From NCBI GenBank assembly GCA_018664265.1, contig JABJOR010000230.1, forward strand, positions 1 through 17,510: a stretch of 17,510 bases of DNA, written 5' to 3'. Position numbers and translations under genes: made by a program. Positions 7,469 through 14,062 of the stretch are shown one piece after another; the first letter of the stretch is position 1, and the number at the start of each line of letters is the position of its first letter. The notes under the pieces are model-generated. The model did not search any database. It had not been told where the DNA came from and was given only the letters and a program-made list of their open reading frames with translations. This stretch comes from Rhodospirillales bacterium (GTDB taxonomy: Bacteria > Pseudomonadota > Alphaproteobacteria > Rhodospirillales > Casp-alpha2).

Positions 7469-7521
7469 AATTCGTCATAAAGTGTATCAGGTCGGTAAAT
7501 TTCCATAATTTATGACGAATT
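7469..7521. repeat. 13-bp perfect inverted repeat upstream of the EF-hand operon promoter
   Basis: AATTCGTCATAAA (7469-7481) and TTTATGACGAATT (7509-7521) are perfect inverse complements separated by 27 bases. The right arm ends 11 bases before the tandem GTGACA repeat. The TTTATG-GAC core resembles the TTTATGTGAC at 6992-7001, so it may be a further regulator site or a looping arrangement. Confidence 0.65.
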
Positions 7522-7531
7522 CACCCTGTTG

Positions 7532-7566
7532 GTGACAAACCTCCGTGACATTTCTGCGTTTAACTA
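7532..7566 (+). promoter_or_regulatory. Regulator-dependent promoter candidate for the EF-hand/cytochrome operon
   Basis: GTGACA occurs at 7532-7537 and again at 7545-7550, a 13-base period, followed after exactly 10 bases by TAACTA (7561-7566), a plausible -10 hexamer. The first repeat reads GTGACAAA, as at 6997. Transcription would begin near 7573, leaving a leader of about 38 bases. There is no consensus -35 box, as expected for an activator-dependent promoter. Confidence 0.5.
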
Positions 7567-7610
7567 TGGGTATCCGAGATTTTCGGTAATCTAGAAAAAT
7601 GGAGATTGAT

Positions 7611-8168
7611 ATGTCAGAAGTAGAGAAAACCCACAAAAAGAAATCTCACAAAGTTTTGATTGGCCTTGGGGTCGCCGTGCTAATTGGCGGCGCTGCTTAT
7701 GCCGGGTCCAGTTTTGCCGGGCAATCCGGCTGGGGCATGGGGCATGGAATGGGACATGGCATGGGTTACGGCATGGGCAATAATCATATGCAACAAATGT
7801 TTGAAACCATGGATGCCAATCAGGATGGCAAGATCACGGCTGCCGAAATGGAAGCTACCAGAAATCAGCGTTTTTCAGATGCAGATGGTGATGGCAATTC
7901 CATGATCAGCCTTGATGAATTTGAGGGCATGTGGATGAGCCATATGAAACCTCGCATGGTTGACCGGTTCCAGATGCATGACGACGATGGTGATGGCAAT
8001 ATCTCTGCCGACGAAATGACAGAGCATATGTCCAAAATGACGTACTGGATGGACAAGAATAATGATGGCGCTATCGAAAAGGATGAAATCGGCAGGCATC
8101 GCGGAATGATGGGCATGAGAGGTGAGTGCTCAAGATTCGATAATGACGATGATGACGATAAGAGCTGA
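7611..8168 (+). CDS. Membrane-anchored EF-hand protein with Met/Gly/His repeat and acidic tail
   Basis: The product is 185 residues. ATG 7611 is preferred over the in-frame ATG 7599, because GGAG (7601-7604) lies six bases before 7611 and inside the longer frame. A basic N-terminus and one hydrophobic segment (14-37) form a signal anchor or cleavable signal. Residues 41-62 are a repeat of MGHG/MGYG units rich in Met and His, a possible copper or other soft-metal site. Four EF-hand loops follow: 68-79, 90-103, 124-135 and 148-159. Loops 1, 3 and 4 have canonical Asp/Asn at positions 1, 3 and 5, Gly at 6 and Glu at 12; loop 2 is two residues longer. The tail reads FDNDDDDDKS. The protein should bind Ca2+ on the periplasmic side. 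It is the first gene of the cytochrome operon and a likely target of the poly-Asp two-component system. Its role (Ca2+ buffer, sensor or cytochrome partner) is unknown. Confidence 0.88.
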   Translation: MSEVEKTHKKKSHKVLIGLGVAVLIGGAAYAGSSFAGQSGWGMGHGMGHGMGYGMGNNHMQQMFETMDANQDGKITAAEMEATRNQRFSDADGDGNSMISLDEFEGMWMSHMKPRMVDRFQMHDDDGDGNISADEMTEHMSKMTYWMDKNNDGAIEKDEIGRHRGMMGMRGECSRFDNDDDDDKS

Positions 8169-8191
8169 TCATCTTTCATAACAAAATTAAT

Positions 8192-8226
8192 ACTGGGCCT
8201 TCCGGCAAGATCTCGGAAGGCCCAGT
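8192..8226. repeat. 13-bp stem-loop between the EF-hand gene and the cytochrome b gene
   Basis: ACTGGGCCTTCCG (8192-8204) and CGGAAGGCCCAGT (8214-8226) pair perfectly across a nine-base loop. On the plus strand the stem is followed by CAATTAAAGGGG and not a T-run, so it is unlikely to be a full terminator. It more likely limits read-through, marks an RNA processing site or protects the upstream message. That would let the EF-hand gene be expressed more than the cytochromes. Confidence 0.75.
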
Positions 8227-8248
8227 CAATTAAAGGGGAGGGAGGAAC

Positions 8249-9376
8249 ATGAAAACGTCTCAAATTATCTGGGATTTCCCGACACGGGCTTTTCACTGGT
8301 TATTGGTTTTAACGGTTGCCGGAGGCTTGATAACGGGATTTTTGGCGCCGGATTCATGGCTGATGATCCATGTTTGGTTTGGCACGGCCGTTCTGGCACT
8401 GATCACATTTCGCCTGATTTGGGGTTTGGTTGGTTCCTATCACAGCCGATTTTCATCTTTTATATATTCACGGCGTGAAACGCGCGATCACATCCTAGGA
8501 TTGCTAAAAAGAAAGCCCTCAAAGCATTTGGGGCATAACCCCCTTGGAGCGTTGATGATTTTTATTTTGATAGGAACGTTATTGGTAATAACCCTGTCAG
8601 GTTTTGTTGTTCTCGGTGGTGAAGAGAAGCAAGGTCCACTGGCTGGTGTTGTTCCTTATTTTATTGGCAAAGGCGTTGAAGATATACATGAAACCCTTGC
8701 CGGTTTCTTGCTGTTCTTGATTGGCGGGCATTTGTTTGGGGTTGTGGTTGAAAGCCTGCTTTCCAAAGAAAATCTGGCAAAATCTATGGTTACAGGGCGT
8801 AAAGCTATTCCGGATATAGATTCAGATAATACCGATACTGTTAAAGGTGGTGTTCACCGTGGTGTGTCGGTGGCCGGGGTTGTTGGCCTTGTGGTCGTCC
8901 TTGCCTTGTTTTTGATCGGCATTCCAACAATTTCCGGTGCTGTAACAGAAAGCGTAATTCCGACGGATGTTTCCAATACGCAATACAGCACCGAATGCGG
9001 GGATTGCCATCATGCATTTCATCCAAGTCTGTTGCCGAAGGAAAGTTGGTTCAAAATGATGAACGAACTGGATAATCATTTTGGTGAGGATGCATCCCTT
9101 GATGGCAAGGTAGTTCAATCGCTGGAAGCTTTCCTTATAAACAACAGCTCGGAAATTTGGGATACCAGAGCCGCAAATTTGTTCCGCAATGTTAACCCGA
9201 AAAAACCCCTGCAAATTACAGCAACCAAACGGTGGAAGCACATTCATGAAGATGTACCTGATACTGCGTTTCAACATAAATTGGTTGGCACAAAGACCAA
9301 TTGTGCAGGATGCCATAGTGGCACACAAGTTGGCATGTTTGCCGATTATACAGTTCAAATGCCGAAAGGATTCTAA
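8249..9376 (+). CDS. Cytochrome b561-type membrane protein fused to a diheme cytochrome c (DHC) domain
   Basis: The 375-residue protein starts at ATG 8249 behind a strong GGAGG. The N-terminal part (1-180) is a four-helix cytochrome b561/Ni-hydrogenase-type domain with helices at about 13-33, 39-60, 100-122 and 147-170. Candidate heme-b ligands are H16, H41, H147 and H161. A fifth helix (206-229) leads to a periplasmic DHC domain with two heme c sites, CGDCH (250-254) and CAGCH (352-356), and further conserved His such as H277 (NHFGE) that can serve as sixth ligands. In R. sphaeroides and Shewanella the cytochrome b and DHC are, as I recall, separate proteins; here they are joined, which would bring quinol oxidation and electron export onto one chain. 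It is followed by the SHP gene after three bases. The electron acceptor is presumably SHP and/or the free DHC. Confidence 0.9.
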   Translation: MKTSQIIWDFPTRAFHWLLVLTVAGGLITGFLAPDSWLMIHVWFGTAVLALITFRLIWGLVGSYHSRFSSFIYSRRETRDHILGLLKRKPSKHLGHNPLGALMIFILIGTLLVITLSGFVVLGGEEKQGPLAGVVPYFIGKGVEDIHETLAGFLLFLIGGHLFGVVVESLLSKENLAKSMVTGRKAIPDIDSDNTDTVKGGVHRGVSVAGVVGLVVVLALFLIGIPTISGAVTESVIPTDVSNTQYSTECGDCHHAFHPSLLPKESWFKMMNELDNHFGEDASLDGKVVQSLEAFLINNSSEIWDTRAANLFRNVNPKKPLQITATKRWKHIHEDVPDTAFQHKLVGTKTNCAGCHSGTQVGMFADYTVQMPKGF

Positions 9377-9379
9377 GCC

Positions 9380-9796
9380 ATGAAGAAGATTCTCCTATTG
9401 ACTTTAATGTTCACCGGAATGGCGTTTTCAAATGTCTATGCGCAGTCGCCGCAAAGTGTTGTTTTGACATTTTATGAAAACTTGCAACGTGAACAAGCTG
9501 TTGATTTTAAAGGATTTTCATCGGAGCGAGGACAAAACTTATTTGTCTCTGCTTTTTCTGATGGCAAGCCTGATATCCCATCGTGCACCACATGTCATAC
9601 ACCGTCGCCAACCGGTACGGGAAAGACTCGTGCGGGCAAGATTATAGAGCCCATGGCGTTGTCGATTAATAACGCTCGCTATACCGATACCGTTAAGACA
9701 GAAAAATGGTTCCGGCGCAATTGCAAGAGCGTGATGGGGCGAGAATGCACCCCCCGTGAAAAGGGTGATTTCCTCACATTCATGATGGGGCAATGA
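9380..9796 (+). CDS. SHP-type monoheme cytochrome c (DUF1924 family)
   Basis: This 138-residue periplasmic protein has a signal peptide at 1-21 (cleavage after NVYA-Q). The heme site is CTTCH (69-73), with H73 as proximal ligand. The C-terminal part, EKWFRRNCKSVMGREC (108-123), matches from memory the conserved region of R. sphaeroides SHP, where an Asn next to a Cys is the unusual distal heme ligand. Here that Asn is N114, and C115/C123 could form the disulfide known near the SHP heme. In SHP the Asn leaves upon reduction and the open heme binds O2 or NO; the physiological substrate is not firmly known to me. It starts three bases after the cytochrome b-DHC gene, with AAAGGA upstream, so it is tightly co-transcribed and is probably the terminal acceptor of that chain. 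Confidence 0.9.
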   Translation: MKKILLLTLMFTGMAFSNVYAQSPQSVVLTFYENLQREQAVDFKGFSSERGQNLFVSAFSDGKPDIPSCTTCHTPSPTGTGKTRAGKIIEPMALSINNARYTDTVKTEKWFRRNCKSVMGRECTPREKGDFLTFMMGQ

Positions 9797-9832
9797 TCCA
9801 TTGTTTTTAATAAAATATAACAGGAGTTTAAA

Positions 9833-10297
9833 ATGAGGTTTTCTTTTATTGCAGTATCCCTTGGTGTTTTGTTCGGCGCATCAGCGCAGGCCGATGATGA
9901 TGTTTATCCCGTGGTGAGTGATCCACTTACCGCGTCGGCTTGTGGAGAATGTCATATGGCATTCCAGCCGCAGATGCTGCCTGCAAGGTCCTGGAAAGCT
10001 ATCATGCAGGGCCTTGATAATCATTTCGGCGAGGATGCAACTGTAGACACTATGGCGGTTTCAAAGATAGAAAGTTATCTGGTCGCCAATGCAGGAGATG
10101 TGGGCTGGGACAATGAAATTTTGCGCGGCGTCAGTTCTTCATCCACACCTTTGCGTATTTCCGAATTACCAAAGTGGATTGATGAACACGATGAAGAATT
10201 GCCGGCAAATGTCTGGTCCCGTGCCGATGTCGGCTCGAAAGCAAATTGCCGGGCCTGTCACCGTGCAGCGGACAAAGGATATTATGACGACGATTAA
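9833..10297 (+). CDS. Periplasmic diheme cytochrome c (DHC family)
   Basis: This 154-residue protein has a signal peptide at 1-20 (cleavage after SAQA-D), and AGGAG lies six to seven bases before ATG 9833. It has two heme c sites, CGECH (37-41) and CRACH (139-143). Other conserved His (H64 in NHFGEDA, H119 in DEHDE) fit bis-His coordination, as in DHC of R. sphaeroides. It is clearly homologous to the C-terminal domain of the cytochrome b protein encoded upstream; both contain a LDNHFGEDA-type segment and MLP/LLP-x-SW. The operon therefore holds two DHC units, one tethered and one soluble. The mature protein starts DDD and ends YYDDD. The stop lies three bases from the end of the convergent aldolase gene, with no terminator between them. 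Confidence 0.9.
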   Translation: MRFSFIAVSLGVLFGASAQADDDVYPVVSDPLTASACGECHMAFQPQMLPARSWKAIMQGLDNHFGEDATVDTMAVSKIESYLVANAGDVGWDNEILRGVSSSSTPLRISELPKWIDEHDEELPANVWSRADVGSKANCRACHRAADKGYYDDD

Positions 10298-10300
10298 GGG

Positions 10301-12334
10301 TTATCGTAACGCCGCCGCTATGTTGCCGCCATCAACGGTGATAATGGCTGCGGTGGTGCTTTCCGCCAAGGCCAGATCAACAAAGGCCTGGGCCACATCA
10401 TCGGCGGTGACTTCGCGCTTCAACAGGTTACCGCCCATGTAATCAGCCTCTGACAAGCCACGGGATTTGGAACGTGAGGCAATCATTTGATCGTCCAGTA
10501 AACCTGAGCGAATACGGTCTGCATTTACCGCGTTGGAGCGAATGCCATCAGCCCCGTGATCCAGCGCGTACTGGCGCATCAGGAACAGGGTTGCTGCTTT
10601 CGGCAGGCCGTAAGGGCCAAAGTTTGCCCCCGGATTGACGGCTTGTTTGGAGGTGTTGAACAACAGGCACCCTCCAACTCCTTGCGCACACATGATTTGG
10701 ACGGCCGCTTGTGAAACGGCCTGATGGGACCAGAAATTCAACTCAAAACTATTACGTAAGACATCATCGCTCACCTCACCGATCTTGCCTTGCCATGCAG
10801 CCCCTGCATTAGAGACAACCATGTCCACGCCGCCATAAGTTTTGCAGATGGTGTTGAAAGCTGCAGCAACACTCGCTTTGTCTGTGACATCACAACCAAT
10901 CGCCAGACCACCAATTAGGCCAGCAACTTTTGCCGCTGCGCCGCTGTCGAGATCAAGCACACAGACTTCTGCACCTTGCGTTGCAAAGGCTTTTGCAGTC
11001 GCAGCACCAATGCCAGAGCCACCACCCGTCACAGCGACGATTTGACGGGCCAGTGGTTTCTCGCTGGTTTTGGATAATTTGGCTTGTTCCAGTGACCAGT
11101 ATTCCAGATCAAATGTGTCACGCTCGACAATGCAATCGTAGCTGCTCATGCCTTCTGCGTGGCTGATGACCTCGACGTTTGTTTCTGCAAGGTCAGCCGC
11201 GATGCGGGCCGCCTTGGCACTGTTTCCAAGACCGAATAATCCCAAACCCGGAACCAGAATGACCCGTGGCATGGGGTCTAGTTCCACCTTCTTGATTTTT
11301 TGACGCGCATTGTTACGCTTGAAATAAGCATGGTATTCGGCCTCATAGGCCGCAACGGATTTTTCTACGCTGGCTTTAAATGCATCCAGCTTCCCAGCCT
11401 GCGGTGCAGGGACAATTAGCGGGCGGTGTTTGGTGCGAATAACATGATCGGGTGTAACCGTCCCGCGTTGGGAGTATCGCGCAATGTCTTTGCCATCCAC
11501 ATAGGTGCGAACGGTTTTGGATGTGCGGAATTCCAGGATAAGGGATTTGGATTTGAAGCTGGTGGCTCCGCGCAGGATTGGTGCTACGTCTTCGACGCAT
11601 GCAATTTTCTTTGGCAGGGTTTTGGCCTTGATGGGTTTTTTGGCGTTGGCCTTGATATATTTTTCAGCCATGGAGACCAGCTTGATCATCCGTGAATAAG
11701 CTTGTCTGGCCGTATCGCCGAAGCTGAAAATACCATGGTTGAGCAGCACCAGCCCTTCGACTTTGGGGTTTGCATCAAACACCTGTGATGCAGCCTTCGC
11801 CAAATCGAAGCCCGGCATGATATAGGGAACGTAACCAACTTTATCGCCATAAACCTCACGGCAGATTGCTTCACCGTTGGGTTGATCGGTCAGGGCAAGA
11901 ACCGCATTGGCATGGGTGTGATCAATAAATTTGTGGGGCAGGAATGCATGCAACAATGTTTCAACCGATGGATTGGGCGAGCTGGCATCCAGCAAATTGA
12001 CCCGTTGTGCATTTACCATATCTTCGTCGCTGAGTTTCTTAAGTGCGATCATGGATTGTAATTCAGCCAATCGAACAGCGGGAAGACCTGCGGGTTCAAT
12101 ATCCCCCATGTCCCAGCCGCTACCTTTGACGCACAGCACCGGCGTCGGGTTTCCCATGAAATCAGCGACCTCTGTCTTGCACGACGTATTGCCACCCCCA
12201 TGCAGGACCAACGAAGGCACATTACCCAAAAGCCGCGTGGTGTATGTCCTCAGCGCCAGATCTTCGTTCACACCTTGCTTGGCATAATGGCGGATGGCGG
12301 CTTTGGCGTCTTTGTCAGACCACAGGTTTTTCAT
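10301..12334 (-). CDS. Bifunctional class II aldolase / short-chain dehydrogenase (RhaD-like)
   Basis: The protein is 677 residues, the usual length of this fusion family. The N-terminal part (about 1-400) is a class II aldolase/adducin domain with GGGNTS (46-51) and HTH (139-141) contributing zinc ligands. The C-terminal part (about 425-677) is a short-chain dehydrogenase with TGGGSGIGAA for NAD binding and a YGLPK catalytic Tyr/Lys motif. Related fusions cleave rhamnulose-1-phosphate and oxidise the lactaldehyde product, but no other rhamnose gene is nearby, so the sugar substrate is uncertain and I give no symbol. The gene lies downstream of an mmsA-type gene on the same strand, but a terminator at 12401-12434 separates them. 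Its Shine-Dalgarno sequence (AAGAGAA) is modest. It converges on the DHC gene with three bases between stop codons. Confidence 0.88.
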   Translation of the reverse strand: MKNLWSDKDAKAAIRHYAKQGVNEDLALRTYTTRLLGNVPSLVLHGGGNTSCKTEVADFMGNPTPVLCVKGSGWDMGDIEPAGLPAVRLAELQSMIALKKLSDEDMVNAQRVNLLDASSPNPSVETLLHAFLPHKFIDHTHANAVLALTDQPNGEAICREVYGDKVGYVPYIMPGFDLAKAASQVFDANPKVEGLVLLNHGIFSFGDTARQAYSRMIKLVSMAEKYIKANAKKPIKAKTLPKKIACVEDVAPILRGATSFKSKSLILEFRTSKTVRTYVDGKDIARYSQRGTVTPDHVIRTKHRPLIVPAPQAGKLDAFKASVEKSVAAYEAEYHAYFKRNNARQKIKKVELDPMPRVILVPGLGLFGLGNSAKAARIAADLAETNVEVISHAEGMSSYDCIVERDTFDLEYWSLEQAKLSKTSEKPLARQIVAVTGGGSGIGAATAKAFATQGAEVCVLDLDSGAAAKVAGLIGGLAIGCDVTDKASVAAAFNTICKTYGGVDMVVSNAGAAWQGKIGEVSDDVLRNSFELNFWSHQAVSQAAVQIMCAQGVGGCLLFNTSKQAVNPGANFGPYGLPKAATLFLMRQYALDHGADGIRSNAVNADRIRSGLLDDQMIASRSKSRGLSEADYMGGNLLKREVTADDVAQAFVDLALAESTTAAIITVDGGNIAAALR

Positions 12335-12400
12335 GGGTGTTCTCTTTGTTGGTTGTTTGGAAAGTATGGTTATGCACCAGCAATCGCCTTAGATAAATAA

Positions 12401-12434
12401 AAAACTCCCCGGTATTTTGAAACCGGGGAGTTTT
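12401..12434 (-). terminator. Intrinsic terminator of the mmsA-type gene
   Basis: The perfect 13-bp arms AAAACTCCCCGGT (12401-12413) and ACCGGGGAGTTTT (12422-12434) enclose an eight-base loop. Read on the minus strand, the stem runs into TTTTTTATTTA, a good U-tract. It lies about 47 bases past the mmsA stop and about 66 before the aldolase start, so the aldolase gene needs read-through or a promoter in 12335-12400. Confidence 0.9.
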
Positions 12435-12481
12435 GAATGCTTCAAAAATTTTTCACGTGAAACATTTTGGCAGTTTTTGCC

Positions 12482-13984
12482 TTAAACGTCAGAGCCGCTT
12501 GTAAAGTTAAATGCAGCGCCTTCGCGGATGCCAGAAGGCCAGCGTGAGGTGATGGTTTTCAGTTTGGTATAGAAACGAACGCCTTCCATTCCGTGGATGG
12601 AATGATCGCCGAACAGGGAGTCTTTCCAACCACCGAAGCTGTGGTAGGCAACTGGGACCGGGATCGGAACGTTTACGCCGACCATGCCAACCTGAATGCG
12701 CTTGGCAAAATCACGGGCTGCATCACCATCGCGGGTGAAGATCGCCGTGCCGTTACCATAGGCATGATCATTGATCATGGTGATGGCATCGTCATAGGAC
12801 TTGGAACGAACGGTAGCCAGCACGGGTCCGAAGATTTCCTCCTTGTAGATGTCCATGTCTGTGGTCACGTTATCGAACAGGCAACCACCAACGAAGAAGC
12901 CGTTTTCGTAGCCCTGCAATTTAACATCGCGTCCATCGACGACCAGTTTGGCACCTTGTTCAATGCCAGTTTCAACCAAGCCGAGGATTTTGTCTTTGGC
13001 TTGCTGGTTAACAACCGGACCCATTTCTGCTTCCGGATCGTTGTAGGCACCGATTTTCAGATCGCGAACACGGGGAGCAAGCTTTTCGATGAAGCGGTCA
13101 GCCGTATCATCGCCAACAGCAACAGCAACGGAAATCGCCATGCAACGCTCGCCGGCTGATCCGTAGGCTGCACCCATGGCAGCATCAACAACCTGATCCA
13201 TATCGGCATCCGGCATGATAACCATGTGGTTCTTGGCACCGCAAAGGGCCTGAACCCGTTTGCCGTTGGCGCAACCGGTTGAATAGATGTAGCGACCAAT
13301 CGCTGTGGAACCAACAAAGCTGACTGCTTTCACATCCGGATCACTCAGGATCGCATCGACGGCTTCCTTGTCGCCATTGACTACGTTCAAAACACCCTTG
13401 GGTGCGCCAGCTTCCAGCATCAATTCTGCCAGACGCATGGAGCAGGATGGATCACGCTCGGATGGTTTCAAAACGAATGTGTTACCACAGGCCAAAGCCA
13501 TTGGGAACATCCACATTGGAACCATAGCCGGGAAGTTGAACGGTGTAATACCAGCGCAAACGCCTAGCGCCTGACGGGTGTTATGCACATCAACGCCAGT
13601 GGCAACGCTTTCGGAGAAATCTCCTTTGAGAGCCGTTGGAATGCCGCAGGCAAATTCAACTACTTCCAGACCACGGGAGACTGAGCCCTTGGCGTCTTCG
13701 AGGGTTTTGCCGTGTTCGCGCGATGCCAACTCGGCCAGTTCACCAAGATTGTCGATCAGCAACTGACGAAACTTGAACATTACTTGCGCACGTTTGGCCG
13801 GAGGTGTTGCGGACCATGCCGGAAAGGCTGCCATTGAACTTTCAATAGCCTTGCGGACATCGGCCTGATTGGCCAACGCTACTTGGGCTTCGACTTCGCC
13901 GATAGCCGGATTGTAAACATCGCCGCGGCGATCACTGGTGCCTTTGACGACTTCGCCGTCTATAAAATGATAAATTTCACGCAT
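12482..13984 (-). CDS. mmsA: CoA-acylating methylmalonate-semialdehyde dehydrogenase
   Basis: The protein is 500 residues, the family's normal length. It is an aldehyde dehydrogenase fold with the oxyanion Asn in TPFNFP (N150), VLKPSERDPS in the NAD site, and catalytic Cys C281 in AGERCMA. The segment CGAKNHMVIMPDAD takes the place of the ELGGK-type motif of ordinary aldehyde dehydrogenases and is characteristic of the CoA-dependent methylmalonate-semialdehyde group. It converts methylmalonate semialdehyde or malonate semialdehyde plus CoA and NAD+ to propionyl-CoA or acetyl-CoA with loss of CO2, serving valine, inositol or beta-alanine breakdown. The gene is divergent from a MocR regulator 78 bases away, the usual place for such a regulator's target. 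No strong Shine-Dalgarno sequence is seen before ATG 13984. A strong terminator follows the gene. Confidence 0.92.
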   Translation of the reverse strand: MREIYHFIDGEVVKGTSDRRGDVYNPAIGEVEAQVALANQADVRKAIESSMAAFPAWSATPPAKRAQVMFKFRQLLIDNLGELAELASREHGKTLEDAKGSVSRGLEVVEFACGIPTALKGDFSESVATGVDVHNTRQALGVCAGITPFNFPAMVPMWMFPMALACGNTFVLKPSERDPSCSMRLAELMLEAGAPKGVLNVVNGDKEAVDAILSDPDVKAVSFVGSTAIGRYIYSTGCANGKRVQALCGAKNHMVIMPDADMDQVVDAAMGAAYGSAGERCMAISVAVAVGDDTADRFIEKLAPRVRDLKIGAYNDPEAEMGPVVNQQAKDKILGLVETGIEQGAKLVVDGRDVKLQGYENGFFVGGCLFDNVTTDMDIYKEEIFGPVLATVRSKSYDDAITMINDHAYGNGTAIFTRDGDAARDFAKRIQVGMVGVNVPIPVPVAYHSFGGWKDSLFGDHSIHGMEGVRFYTKLKTITSRWPSGIREGAAFNFTSGSDV

Positions 13985-14062
13985 GATAATATTTGATCTT
14001 TCTTTGTTAAATTAATTGCCAACAACCTAGTTTTTTTCTATTCATGAACGTAGAGCCAGTTT
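13985..14062. promoter_or_regulatory. Divergent control region between mmsA and the MocR regulator
   Basis: This 78-base AT-rich spacer must hold promoters for both genes. A short direct repeat, AGTTTTT (14029-14035 and 14058-14064), about 29 bases apart, is a possible MocR half-site pair, but it is A/T-rich and may be chance. No clear -35/-10 pair can be assigned. Confidence 0.4.

Larger units (their letters stand above)
7333..7610. other. Non-coding interval with terminator, two inverted repeats and promoter of the EF-hand operon
   Basis: The interval contains, in order, the terminator 7355-7396, a strong hairpin 7433-7467, a 13-bp inverted repeat 7469-7521, and the tandem-repeat promoter 7532-7566. 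Short overlapping frames exist but lack coding support. The density of structure is unusual for a spacer of this size. Confidence 0.6.

Noticed and set aside
7599..7610. ATG 7599 as start of the EF-hand protein
   Set aside because: The GGAG at 7601-7604 would be inside the gene, and there is no good Shine-Dalgarno sequence before 7599; ATG 7611 is better placed.
8822..9358. 178-residue minus-strand frame
   Set aside because: It is antisense to the DHC domain of the cytochrome b fusion, which has two CxxCH motifs in the plus frame.
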